Of a stretch of 56,420 nt of DNA, positions 43,375 to 51,980 are shown piece by piece. Below the pieces are notes generated by a model that had not been told where the DNA came from, made no database searches, and saw only the letters and a list, made by a program, of their open reading frames with translations. The DNA lies in contig JAUIJL010000038.1 of assembly GCA_030431255.1 (NCBI GenBank), positions 1-56,420 on the forward strand. The letters run 5' to 3'. Both the position numbers and the translations under genes were made by a program. The DNA is from Thermoanaerobaculia bacterium (lineage in GTDB: Bacteria > Acidobacteriota > Thermoanaerobaculia > Multivoradales > J023). Within the stretch, counting starts at the first letter, position 1; the number at the start of each line of letters is the position of its first letter.

Positions 43375-46300
43375 ATGCCCGACCCTGAAACACGGCACGG
43401 TTCAGAAGGCCCCAACAGCCGGGCTCCTCACCGGGAGGAGCTTCGGCAGCCTGTGGCCGGATCCGGTGAGGCGGGCCCAGCCAATCCCCTCGACGACGAT
43501 ACCGATACCCGTGATCGCCAAAGGGGTGTGCCGCCTCGCCAACACCATTCCGAGGATCCGACCACCGAGCCATTGGCGATCGGCTCGAGCCTGGGTCGAT
43601 TTCGCCTTGAGAAGTTGATCGGCCAAGGAGGCATGGGTCGCGTCTACGAAGCCAGGGATCCTCGCCTACGCCGCCAGGTAGCGATCAAAACCCTCCGTCT
43701 GCAGGATCCGGCATCGGTCCACCGCTTCGTGCGTGAGGCCCGGCTCCAAGCCAGTGTCAACCATCCGGGAATCTGCCCGGTCTTTGAGGTCGGCGAGCAC
43801 AAGGCCACGCCCTACATCGTCATGCAGCTCCTGCACGGCAAACCCCTGGACGAGGCGTCGGAGGGGCTGCATCTCGAACAAAAGCTGGTGCTCGTTCGCC
43901 GGGTCGCCGAAGCGGTGCACGAAGCCCACCGGGCGGGATTGATCCACCGCGATCTGAAGCCGTCGAATATCTTGGTCGAGTCGAACGGACCCACGCCGTT
44001 GCATCCGAAAGTGTTGGATTTCGGGATCGCTCGTGCCGCGGGCGAGGCCGATCTGACCCGCGACGGTGAGGTGGTCGGCACTCCTGCCTATATGGCGCCC
44101 GAGCAGGTCCAAGGCAACGTCGAGCACCTCGACCGGAGGACCGACGTCTATGCCCTGGGAGCCACCCTGTATCGACTGCTCGCAGGCAGGCCGCCGTTTG
44201 CGGAAACCGGCCCCGCGGCCTTTGTGCAGGTGTTGAGCAACGAGCCGGAATCCCTGCGCAAGCATCGGGTGCCCAAAGACGTCGAAGCAATCGTCTTCAA
44301 ATGCTTGGAAAAGCAACCGCACCGGCGCTACGGCTCGGCCCGGGAGCTGGCTCGAGATATCGACGCCTACCTGGACGGCCTGGAGGTGTCGGCGCGGCCG
44401 ATCAACACCTGGTATCGGTTGCAGAAGCAGCTTCGGCGACAGAAAGTCGCCGTGCGAGTCGGGGGAGTCTCGGCCTTGCTGCTGGCCGTCGCCCTCGGTT
44501 GGGGAGCCCATACCGCTCAACAGGCCGAAACTCGCGAAATCCTCGCACGAAAGCTCACGGAGCAAGTGGAGGAAATCGAAGCCCTAGTGCGCTACTCCCA
44601 CCTGTCGCCTCCCCACGACATCCGCCCGGATAGAGCCCTGCTGCGTCGGCGGATGGATGCCATCGCCCAAGCCATGGTCGAAGCGGGCAAAGTGGGTAAC
44701 GGCCCCGGCCACTTCGCCCTCGGCCGCGGACTCCTGGCCTTGGACAAGCTCGAAGAAGCCCAAAGGCATCTTCAGATCGCCTGGCAAAGCGACTACCGAG
44801 AACCGGAAGTCGCCGCGGCCATGGCTCAGACCCTCTCGGCTCTCTACCGGGAACGATTGACCGAAGTCGAGCTGGGGGGCGACTGGCAGGCCCGACGCCA
44901 CCAAATCGCTGAGCTGCAAAAGACCTACGGTCATCCGGCCCGCACCTTTCTCGCCGCCATCGAAGAGCGCGACGTCGAAATGCCTGGCACCACGGAAGAG
45001 ACCTCTGCGGAAGTGCCTGGCACCACGGAAAAGACCCCTACGGAAGTGCCTGGCACCATGCCTGCGGAAGTGCCTGGCACCGAGCCGTCTGAAACCGAGC
45101 CGTCTCCTGAAAGTCTGCTGCTCCGCGCGCTGAGCTTGTTCCACGACGATCAATTCGACCGCGCATTGGCCGTGTTGAAACAATCCACGACCCAGCGGGC
45201 TTGGTCCTACGAGCTCCTCCGACTGGAAGGCGATATCCACCGAACCTGGGCCGTCCAACATCATGCGGAAGGTCGAAGCGACGACGCCCTCAAATCCTTT
45301 GAGCAAGCTCGAAAGGCGTACGATCGAGCGGCGGCCGTCGCTCAGAGCGATCCCGCGATCTATCGAGCCGGCGCCCAGGCCGTGTTTCAGCAACTTTCTC
45401 TCGAGCTGGAGGCCGGGGTCGACTCTGAGGCTCTGTGGCAGGAAGGCCTGGCTCGTCTCGATCAAGCCCTCGAGATTCAACCCGATCTCAGTGATGCCTG
45501 GCTGTGGAAATCCCGCTTCCATCGCGTGGCTGCACAGCTCAAGCGACGCCGCGCCGTGGATCCCGTGGAGGACTTGAAGGCGGCGATTCAAGCTGCAGAG
45601 CAGGCAAAACGAAGCGACGACTTCCGCTCGAAAGCATGGCTCGAGCTGGCGCGGGCCTATTGGAGCTGGGGCCAGTGGTCGTTGGAACGGGGGGAAGACC
45701 CCATCGCCCGGCTCGACCAAGCCGACCGAGCCTTTGAGGAGGTCGAGCCTGAAAAGCGATCGTATTCCTATTGGGTCGCTGTGGGCATGGCGCAGTCGAC
45801 CCGGGCGGAGCATCTGGTCACCCGCGGCGAGCCGGCACTGCCGAGCTTCGATCGGGCCGCGGATGCCTTCCGACGAGCCGCCGAGCAGCATTCGGCCCCG
45901 TTCGCGGCTTGGGTGAATTTAGGTATCGGCCTCTTCAAGGCCTCCTCGGCGCACGGCAGGGACGATGCTGAAACCCTGCTGAAGAAGTCGATTCACGCCC
46001 TGAAGCAAGCGGAGTCTTTACGGCACGACCACGTCGTGCCTCCGTACTATCTGGGACTCTGCCACCTCCACCTGGCTCAGGGCGGTGACCCGAGCAGCGG
46101 TCACCTCGACGCCGACGGCGTGAGCCGAGCCGTCGATCACTTCCGTCGAGCCCAGGAGCTCGCGCCCAATATGTTCCAGCTCCACGCCGCCCTGGGAGAG
46201 ACCTTTCATGCGCAGGCCATCCATCAATGGGAGCGGGGCGAGCATCCCGACGATGTTTTCGCCCGCGCCCGACGTCACCACCGTCGCGCCATGGAGTTGG

Positions 46301-46938
46301 CTCCCGATAGCCCGATCCCTCCCCTCAATCTTGCCTGGACCGCCTACTTCGAAGGAAAAGTGCTGCTGAAGGCGGGGCAGGATCCGCGATCGTCCCTCGA
46401 CGAGGCCGAGCGATTGGTGGATCAAGTCTCCCTTTCGCTGCACTCGGAAGGACAACGGGCGTGCGCCGGCAGCATTCTCCGGCTGCGCGGGGAGTGGCAG
46501 CTGCACCTCGAAAGGGATCCTGAGCCGTTTTTCGCAGACGCGGAAGAAATTTTCGTCGCTTTGGTCGAGGACAACCCGCGCTCCAGTGAAGCGCACCGCT
46601 CGCTGGGCCGTATCTGGACCCGCCGCGCCGAGCGGCTCTCTTCCCTGGGTGGCGAACCGCAAACCGCATTTGCCCGGGCACGGGATCATCTGGATCGCAG
46701 CCTGGAGCTGAGCCCCCAAAACGCCTATTACCTTTTTGCCAGCGCCCGCTGGCACCTCAGCTATGCCACCTGGCTCGGCACCGGAGCCACGGCCCCCTCC
46801 GCCCACGGATCCGATCCGTTGGCGTCCGCCCTCGCCGATGCCCGATCGGCCCTACAGCTTCGGCCGCAATGGCGAGAAGCCGCCGAGCTGGTAACCCTTA
46901 TCGAGTCACGATCCTCAGCGGCTTCTCCCGACGCCTAG
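43375..46938 (+). CDS. Large Ser/Thr protein kinase with repeat-rich tail and in-frame repeat insertions
   Basis: 1187 aa. An acidic, disordered N-tail (1-70) precedes the kinase domain at about 75-345: GQGGMGRVY, K105 in VAIK, HRDLKPSN (D193), DFG (215-217), APEQ. One membrane helix lies at about 360-380. The remaining 800 residues are helical repeats (TPR/Sel1-like, for example SLLLRALSLFHDDQFDRALAV and DHVVPPYYLGLCHLHLAQGG). Between them, residues 535-569 form a Pro/Gly/Thr linker with four (M/V)PGT units encoded by four copies of the GAARTGCCTGGCACC element. No good ribosome-binding site is visible before the ATG, although the same ATG context is kept in the broken copy at 38943. It is transcribed alone and converges on the next gene with a 7-bp gap. 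Confidence 0.92.
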   Translation: MPDPETRHGSEGPNSRAPHREELRQPVAGSGEAGPANPLDDDTDTRDRQRGVPPRQHHSEDPTTEPLAIGSSLGRFRLEKLIGQGGMGRVYEARDPRLRRQVAIKTLRLQDPASVHRFVREARLQASVNHPGICPVFEVGEHKATPYIVMQLLHGKPLDEASEGLHLEQKLVLVRRVAEAVHEAHRAGLIHRDLKPSNILVESNGPTPLHPKVLDFGIARAAGEADLTRDGEVVGTPAYMAPEQVQGNVEHLDRRTDVYALGATLYRLLAGRPPFAETGPAAFVQVLSNEPESLRKHRVPKDVEAIVFKCLEKQPHRRYGSARELARDIDAYLDGLEVSARPINTWYRLQKQLRRQKVAVRVGGVSALLLAVALGWGAHTAQQAETREILARKLTEQVEEIEALVRYSHLSPPHDIRPDRALLRRRMDAIAQAMVEAGKVGNGPGHFALGRGLLALDKLEEAQRHLQIAWQSDYREPEVAAAMAQTLSALYRERLTEVELGGDWQARRHQIAELQKTYGHPARTFLAAIEERDVEMPGTTEETSAEVPGTTEKTPTEVPGTMPAEVPGTEPSETEPSPESLLLRALSLFHDDQFDRALAVLKQSTTQRAWSYELLRLEGDIHRTWAVQHHAEGRSDDALKSFEQARKAYDRAAAVAQSDPAIYRAGAQAVFQQLSLELEAGVDSEALWQEGLARLDQALEIQPDLSDAWLWKSRFHRVAAQLKRRRAVDPVEDLKAAIQAAEQAKRSDDFRSKAWLELARAYWSWGQWSLERGEDPIARLDQADRAFEEVEPEKRSYSYWVAVGMAQSTRAEHLVTRGEPALPSFDRAADAFRRAAEQHSAPFAAWVNLGIGLFKASSAHGRDDAETLLKKSIHALKQAESLRHDHVVPPYYLGLCHLHLAQGGDPSSGHLDADGVSRAVDHFRRAQELAPNMFQLHAALGETFHAQAIHQWERGEHPDDVFARARRHHRRAMELAPDSPIPPLNLAWTAYFEGKVLLKAGQDPRSSLDEAERLVDQVSLSLHSEGQRACAGSILRLRGEWQLHLERDPEPFFADAEEIFVALVEDNPRSSEAHRSLGRIWTRRAERLSSLGGEPQTAFARARDHLDRSLELSPQNAYYLFASARWHLSYATWLGTGATAPSAHGSDPLASALADARSALQLRPQWREAAELVTLIESRSSAASPDA
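44977..45081 (+). repeat. Four in-frame RAYT-type repeats inside the kinase coding sequence
   Basis: GAAATGCCTGGCACC at 44977-44991 and GAAGTGCCTGGCACC at 45010-45024, 45043-45057 and 45067-45081. Starts are spaced 33, 33 and 24 bp, all multiples of three, so the frame is kept and reads E(M/V)PGT each time. The spacers encode Thr/Glu/Ala-rich residues. Confidence 0.95.
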
Positions 46939-46945
46939 ATGTCGA

Positions 46946-47629
46946 TCACGGCGGCGGCTCGACCAAAATGTCCGCGTGCATGGTGCCGCCGGATTGCTGG
47001 GTGTGACGGCCGGCCGCATTCATCACGATCACCGTGCCGTTCATGCCGAAAGACGTCGGTGTGAACGTCCACTCGGTGGTGGCGCGGCTGGGCACCTCGT
47101 GTCTCAGATTGGAGCCACCTTTGGAGAACTGAACGATCGCGGGCTCCGAGGAGTCGTTCCTAATCCTCAAATCTACCGGTGATCCCGTCTCTTGCTTGGC
47201 AAAGGCCTGCAGGGCCAAGATGCCCGCTTCTTCAAGGTTGAATCCCACTTTATAGGAGGGTCCGTCCGAGGAAACGGTCAACACCAAATCGGTAATCACC
47301 CCAGTGGGCGAGCTGATTTGAAAGGGGAAGGCTCCTTCCATCGTCGGATCCAGGACGGTGGTGATGGACGGGCCGCTCGAGATCTTCATCGGATTCGGCA
47401 CGTCCAACAACGGCGATCCGTTCAAGAAAAGCACTTCAAAATCCGAGACCATGCTGCCGAAGGTCACCAGGCTGCCCGGCTTGGAGTCGGCCACAAAGAT
47501 GAGCTGCTTGCCGTCTCCTTCCACCACGAGCTCAACCGTAGCGGCCGAAGACTCCGTCGTCTGAGATCCCATCTCCCCCCCTGGGTGCGCAGTTGTTTCG
47601 AGTTTTTCGTCGATCATCATCATAGACAT
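46946..47629 (-). CDS. Beta-rich protein of unknown function, predicted sigma-54 target
   Basis: 227 aa, no signal peptide and no membrane segment. GGAGCAGG ends 2-6 nt before the ATG. After a Met/Ser-rich N-tail (about 30 residues) the chain alternates short beta strands with turns (LVVEGDGKQLIFVADSKPG, GPSITTVLDPTMEGAFPF, DGPSYKVGFNLEEAG). Two similar halves are possible, but no family was recognised. The C-terminus is Pro-rich. It is divergent from the 48132 gene, sharing a 502-bp region with palindromic sites and a GG-N10-GC element 43-57 bp before this start. Confidence 0.7.
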   Translation of the reverse strand: MSMMMIDEKLETTAHPGGEMGSQTTESSAATVELVVEGDGKQLIFVADSKPGSLVTFGSMVSDFEVLFLNGSPLLDVPNPMKISSGPSITTVLDPTMEGAFPFQISSPTGVITDLVLTVSSDGPSYKVGFNLEEAGILALQAFAKQETGSPVDLRIRNDSSEPAIVQFSKGGSNLRHEVPSRATTEWTFTPTSFGMNGTVIVMNAAGRHTQQSGGTMHADILVEPPP

Positions 47630-47671
47630 TTCCTGCTCCTTTCAGCAATGAATCGGACCCTGACCTACATC

Positions 47672-47687
47672 TGCAAAGGGCATACCG
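47672..47687 (-). promoter_or_regulatory. Candidate sigma-54 promoter for the 46946-47629 gene
   Basis: On the minus strand the sequence reads CGGTATG-CCCT-TTGCA, against the consensus TGGCACG-N4-TTGCW. The GG (47686-47685) and GC (47674-47673) are exactly 10 bp apart, and the -12 part is perfect. The predicted start near 47662 leaves a leader of about 33 nt before the ATG at 47629. Confidence 0.55.
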
Positions 47688-47756
47688 CCACACCAGCCCA
47701 AGGATCAGACGGGAATCCAACCCATTCTCGAACTCGACGCCTCACCGAGCCACCGA

Positions 47757-47807
47757 CTGACGTCAGACCTCGGTGGCGCTGACGTCAGCCCGATCATCTG
47801 ACGTCAG
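47757..47807. promoter_or_regulatory. Triple palindromic site CTGACGTCAG, putative enhancer-binding cluster
   Basis: Exact copies of the 10-bp palindrome lie at 47757-47766, 47779-47788 and 47798-47807; start-to-start distances are 22 and 19 bp, about two helical turns each. The cluster centre (about 47782) is near 120 bp from the predicted minus start and 113 bp from the predicted plus start. I noticed no other exact copy in the window. Confidence 0.75.
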
Positions 47808-47868
47808 CAACCGAGACCCTTCGGCGAAAAGACCCCCAGAAATCGCCGCTTCTTCGGAATCCTCTTCC

Positions 47869-47884
47869 TGGCACGCTCCGTGCT
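47869..47884 (+). promoter_or_regulatory. Candidate sigma-54 promoter for the 48132-48860 gene
   Basis: TGGCACG-CTCC-GTGCT matches the consensus TGGCACG-N4-TTGCW at all but one of the fixed positions, with GG (47870-47871) and GC (47882-47883) 10 bp apart. The predicted start near 47895 would give a long leader of about 235 nt before the ATG at 48132, so a closer promoter may exist as well. Confidence 0.55.
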
Positions 47885-48131
47885 CTTTACGTCGGCACGA
47901 TTCGAACAAAACTCTTCTCACCGCCGAGCCTCGGTACCCGGGCTCCTGAGCATGGCCTCGCATCCCGCGAGCACAACCGAGCAGCTTCAAAGGAGCCTGC
48001 GGGCAGCCGCGGCTGAGGAGAACCGGGAAATAGGAGGATCCCGACCGAAACCTTAAATCGCAGCGTTTCCAAAACCTGTCTCCAAAACCAGTGTCAACAA
48101 ATTCCGTCCTAGACGGAGAGAAGGAACATCC

Positions 48132-48860
48132 ATGTCAAATATCGATTGGAACGACGGCCGTCTGATTACCCTCAAAGAAGGCGATACCGCCTCCAACACC
48201 GGCAATCTGAACTCGGGCCAGCTTTACTCGCTCTTCTTCTACAACGCCGCGGGCAATGACGCCTCGACCAAGGTTTCCGTGGTTTGGAGCAACTCTCAGC
48301 CGCCGGTCACGGTCACCGTACCCGGCACCACCCAAAATCTCGGCTTGGCGGCCCTTTGCTTCGTCAATGGCGACGACACCAACTCGGTCTCCGCGGCGGT
48401 GCTGAACAACCAACCGGGAGCGAACCTCCAGGCCTTCATCGGCAGCGTCAAGATGCCCACCAATACTTCGGGAATCAACAACAAACAGCTGCCCCTGGAC
48501 GGCAATCTCTATCCATTCCAAGCCTTTACGCGGTACTACGCGGTGCCGGAATCCCATTGGTACAGCGCTCAGATTCAGAGCGATGTCAACCAATTCATCT
48601 CGGTGCAGTTCTCGCAACAACAGGCGACGGTGAATATCGTCAACTCCACGTCCGACCCGTCGAGTGTGATCTCCTACACCGGAACGTCCCAGCAATATGT
48701 GACCAAGAACATCGTCAGCAACCAAACCTTGCAGTGGAATCTCCAAGGCAACGGTCAGCAAATGGTATGGATCAACGCCGACAGCATCCAGAACTCGGAG
48801 AGCGCGACCATCGTGGTCCAATCCTTAGCCGGCGCCTTCGTCGAAGGCTTGGCCAAGTAG
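48132..48860 (+). CDS. Asn/Gln/Ser-rich beta protein of unknown function, predicted sigma-54 target
   Basis: 242 aa without signal peptide or membrane helix. GAGAAGGAA lies about 5 nt upstream of the ATG. The chain is polar and beta-rich, with many Asn, Gln, Ser and Thr residues and few charged ones (NLNSGQLYSLFFYNAAGND, VTVTVPGTTQNLGLAAL, QFISVQFSQQQATVNIVNST). The composition resembles surface or self-assembling proteins and some lectins, but no family was recognised. The sigma-54 activator gene is convergent, 22 bp downstream. Its promoter region is shared with the divergent gene at 46946. Confidence 0.7.
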   Translation: MSNIDWNDGRLITLKEGDTASNTGNLNSGQLYSLFFYNAAGNDASTKVSVVWSNSQPPVTVTVPGTTQNLGLAALCFVNGDDTNSVSAAVLNNQPGANLQAFIGSVKMPTNTSGINNKQLPLDGNLYPFQAFTRYYAVPESHWYSAQIQSDVNQFISVQFSQQQATVNIVNSTSDPSSVISYTGTSQQYVTKNIVSNQTLQWNLQGNGQQMVWINADSIQNSESATIVVQSLAGAFVEGLAK

Positions 48861-48882
48861 GTCGGTCGGCGCGAATCCGTGC

Positions 48883-50502
48883 TCACTCACGGTGACGCGA
48901 CGACATGCGTCGAGCCAAGGCTCTGACGGACACCCCGAGGCGGCCCGCCGCCTCGGGGACGTCGTGCTCAGCCGCTTCCAAGGCCGCTTCGAGCTCCTTC
49001 TCAGGTACGTCCTCGGCGACCCGCAAGGTCGGATGTCGCCGAATCAAGTTATAGATCGAAGCTCGGCTGATACCGAGACGACGGGCCGCGGCGGCGGGCT
49101 CAAAGGCAGCATCGGACATAGCTTGCTCGACCTCCGAATCTGTGACCTCGGACGGTCTTCGGCCTTTCACGGTCGGTTTGTCGCTCTCCAGGGTAGCATG
49201 GGTAGATTCAGAGGCATCGTCAGTCGAGCTCGGGTCTGCACGTGAGCCCGGGTGCAAAAAGCCGCTTCCCAGCAGCTCATCGAGGCGCCTGCCGGGGCGC
49301 AGGAGCTCCTGCCCCCTGGAATCGATCACCAATTGACGCACGACATTCCTCAGCTGACGCACATTTCCGGGCCAGGAATGACGCGTCAATCGAGAGGCCA
49401 CCGAAGCCTCCATCCACGGCTCTCCCTCGGGCTCGAATCGATCGAGACGCGATCCGTCCCCCAGCTCGTCCAAAGCTTGTCCCGCGAAATGCAGAACCAG
49501 ACGGCCGATGTCGTCACGGCGGTCTCGTAGCGCGGGCAATCGAATCACATAAGCGGATAGCCGATGCAAGAGGGGCTCTTTGAAGTCTCCTCGGCTCGCT
49601 CTCGATTCCAGATCGGAATCGGTGGCGGCAATCACCCTGACGTCTACCTTCTTAGCCACGTGCGAGCCAACCGGCACCACCTCGCCCGTCTCCAAGGTCC
49701 GCAACAACATGGCCTGGACTTCCGGAGGTGCCTCACCGATTTCGTCGAGAAAGAGGGTTCCCCGATCCGCGGCGCTGAAATAACCCTCGCGAGCGCCGGC
49801 AGCACCGGTGAATGCACCCTTCACATGACCAAAAAGCTCTGATGCGGCCAACGAGGTCGGAAGCGCACCGAGGTTTACCGCCACGAACGGGCGACGCCTC
49901 CGGCGGCTTCGCCGGTGCAGCTCCCGAGCCGCCAGCTCTTTGCCCGTGCCGGATTCACCCCGGAGCAGAATCGGCACCGACAAATCCGCCACCCGCCCAA
50001 TCGCCGCCAGCACATCCGTCAACGCCTCGCCCGCTCCCACAATCGGGGAATCCGCTCGACTCTCCTCCAGAGACGCCGACGAAACCGTATGAAGCAGAAG
50101 GGTGATCCGTCCGGCCAGCTCCAGAGCCACGCCTCGATCTATGGACTTGTGGGGCAGCAGCACCGAGTGACCCACGGACTCTCCATCGACGACGAGCTCG
50201 GTCGAGGTACCTTGCCGGCTGAGCAAGACGCCATCGGCGTGTCGGCTCATGCTCCACGGCCGCCGGCTGAGATATGGATCCTCCAGGGCCCGGCCCTCCC
50301 ACACCTCACCGGGACGACTGAATTCCGGGGTGCTTCGGCCCAATTGCAAGGTGGGGGACGCGCTCAACGGCCAAAGCACTGCCCGCTCCCCTACCCGGCG
50401 AAAATCCGGGTGAGAAATCAGCGTTAGAAGGACTATCCGGCCGGGTTCTTCACCCTGCAGCGTTCCCGCGGGCCGGATCGTCGTCTCACCGAAACGGGTC
50501 AA
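48883..50502 (-). CDS. FHA-type sigma-54-dependent activator with two C-terminal Fis-like HTH units
   Basis: 539 aa from TTG 50502, with GGAG about 8 nt upstream. Residues about 45-140 form an FHA-like domain (LGRS; DPYLSRRPWSMSRHA; VVDGESV; ALELAGRITLLLH); FHA folds bind phosphothreonine peptides. The AAA+ domain (about 153-390) has Walker A GESGTGKE (182-189), the sigma-54 contact motif GAFTGA (229-234), Walker B LFLDE, and DRRDDI with HSWPGNVRQL. A disordered linker follows, then two helix-turn-helix units: ARRLGISRASIYNLIRRHP and, near the end, AGRLGVSVRALARRMS. The activator opens sigma-54 promoters by ATP hydrolysis; the predicted targets are the two genes at 46946 and 48132. The FHA input suggests control by the Ser/Thr kinases nearby. 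Confidence 0.9.
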   Translation of the reverse strand: MTRFGETTIRPAGTLQGEEPGRIVLLTLISHPDFRRVGERAVLWPLSASPTLQLGRSTPEFSRPGEVWEGRALEDPYLSRRPWSMSRHADGVLLSRQGTSTELVVDGESVGHSVLLPHKSIDRGVALELAGRITLLLHTVSSASLEESRADSPIVGAGEALTDVLAAIGRVADLSVPILLRGESGTGKELAARELHRRSRRRRRPFVAVNLGALPTSLAASELFGHVKGAFTGAAGAREGYFSAADRGTLFLDEIGEAPPEVQAMLLRTLETGEVVPVGSHVAKKVDVRVIAATDSDLESRASRGDFKEPLLHRLSAYVIRLPALRDRRDDIGRLVLHFAGQALDELGDGSRLDRFEPEGEPWMEASVASRLTRHSWPGNVRQLRNVVRQLVIDSRGQELLRPGRRLDELLGSGFLHPGSRADPSSTDDASESTHATLESDKPTVKGRRPSEVTDSEVEQAMSDAAFEPAAAARRLGISRASIYNLIRRHPTLRVAEDVPEKELEAALEAAEHDVPEAAGRLGVSVRALARRMSSRHRE

Positions 50503-50741
50503 TCTTCAAGCTCCCTCGGCAGCAATCCATCTTTGTGGCGGCCGAGCTCAACACGCCGGCGGCATCCGAGCGGTGAATGGCAGAATTCTGGGTCAGGTCA
50601 ACTCACCACGGAGGCTATCAGCTCCCGATCTCCGGCGACGAGCAGCGCCGCCGGTAGAGACAAGGTAATATCCCCCTGACGTTCAAAGCTTGAGCCGCTC
50701 CGGATCCGAAACCGTCCGCCCCAGACGCAGGAAATCTGTCT

Positions 50742-51560
50742 ATGTCCCACCGAGTCGCGATTCTCCTTTGTGCCGGTTACGGCACCCGCATGGGTGAGCT
50801 CACCCGCCACACCCCAAAGCCGCTCCTGAGGGTGGCGGATCGGCCGGTGCTGGACTACCTGCTGGACCAACTGGTCGAGCTACCAGACCTGCACGGGATC
50901 CACTTGGTCAGCAATGAGCACTATGCGGCGGAATTCGAGCTGTGGGCGGCGGGACATCGCGACCGATTGGCCCGAAAAGAGCTCGATCTCCAGGTCCACA
51001 ACGACGGTACCGTCGACAATAGCGACCGGCTCGGGGCGATCGGCGATCTCGGCTTCGTGCTCGACCGGCTGTCAGCCGAGCCTCCAGCCCTCGACGGAGC
51101 TCTGATCTGCGCCGGTGACAACATCCTCCGCTTTTCCCTAGGACCCCTGTGGCAGCGCTTCCTCGATCACGGCGAAACCACGGTGTTGGCCATGGAAGAA
51201 CGAGATCCGGGCCGTCTCAGACGCACCGGTGTGCTCGAGCTGAACGCCGAGGACCGTGTGCTCAAGCTTTGGGAAAAACCCGAAAACCCGCCTTCCACCT
51301 GGGCTTGCCCCAGCTTTTACACCCTTGGACCCAGGGCGCTGGCACGGGTTCGACGCTACCTGGACGACGGCAATGCCCCGGACGAGATCGGACGGCTCAT
51401 CGGCTATTTGGCCGAGCTGCCCGCGGAGCATCAGCGGGTTTGGGCCATCCGGACCCGAGGCGAGCGCCTGCACGTCGGCAACGCCGAGGCTTTACGCCAT
51501 GCGGACGAGCTGCTGCGGCGGGAAGACGTGCTGATCGAAGCAGCAGCGCTCGCTCACTGA
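50742..51560 (+). CDS. Sugar-1-phosphate nucleotidyltransferase
   Basis: 272 aa. It contains LCAGYGTRMGELTRHTPKPLL, the GxGTRxxxxT...PK signature of the nucleotidyltransferase fold, then NDGTVDNSDRLGAIGDL, CAGDNILRFS (metal-binding Asp of the active site), EKPENPPSTWACPSFYTL, and a late segment RTRGERLHVGNAEAL. The length and motifs fit a bacterial glucose- or mannose-1-phosphate nucleotidyltransferase; the base and sugar cannot be told apart. GCAGGAAA lies about 8 nt before the ATG. A frame-shifted fragment of a related gene is present at 43048-43156. The gene stands 48 bp before a DUF1304 gene on the same strand. Confidence 0.88.
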   Translation: MSHRVAILLCAGYGTRMGELTRHTPKPLLRVADRPVLDYLLDQLVELPDLHGIHLVSNEHYAAEFELWAAGHRDRLARKELDLQVHNDGTVDNSDRLGAIGDLGFVLDRLSAEPPALDGALICAGDNILRFSLGPLWQRFLDHGETTVLAMEERDPGRLRRTGVLELNAEDRVLKLWEKPENPPSTWACPSFYTLGPRALARVRRYLDDGNAPDEIGRLIGYLAELPAEHQRVWAIRTRGERLHVGNAEALRHADELLRREDVLIEAAALAH

Positions 51561-51608
51561 CAGAGAGCGCGGCACGCATCGGAATCACTGAATCTGAAGG
51601 AGACCTCC

Positions 51609-51980
51609 ATGAGACTTGCTGCCCAGTTTTTCGTCGGCCTCGTGGCCTTCGCCCATGTCGGCTTCATGGTGCTGGAGATGTTTTTTTGGGACCATCCGGT
51701 GGGGCGAAAAATCTTCAACATGACCCCGGAGGTATCCTCCTCGTCGGCGGTTTTGGCCATGAATCAAGGCTTGTACAACGGCTTTCTGGCCGCCGGCTTG
51801 GTGTGGGGGCTGTGGGCCGGTCGAAAAGACGTGAAGGTCTTCTTCTTGAGCTGCGTGCTGGTGGCGGGCATCTTCGGAGCGGCCACCGCCAAGATCACCA
51901 TTCTCTTCACCCAAGGTCTTCCCGCCTTGATCGCCCTGGTGCTGGTGCTCGCGAGCTCAAAGGATTCCGCTCAGAGCTAA
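51609..51980 (+). CDS. DUF1304 family membrane protein
   Basis: 123 aa with four predicted helices. The family signature is present: AHVGFMVLEMFFWDHPVGRK (in part), then NQGLYNGFLAAGLVWG and a late GLPALIALVLVLAS. DUF1304 proteins are small inner-membrane proteins of unknown role, widespread in bacteria. AAGGAGACC lies about 5 nt before the ATG. It may be co-transcribed with the nucleotidyltransferase gene. Confidence 0.9.
   Translation: MRLAAQFFVGLVAFAHVGFMVLEMFFWDHPVGRKIFNMTPEVSSSSAVLAMNQGLYNGFLAAGLVWGLWAGRKDVKVFFLSCVLVAGIFGAATAKITILFTQGLPALIALVLVLASSKDSAQS

Noticed and set aside
43124-43618. Open frames across the 18-bp array giving repeated short peptides, on both strands
   Set aside because: An 18-bp repeat keeps every frame open. 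There is no ribosome-binding site and the sequence continues into the antisense of the kinase gene.
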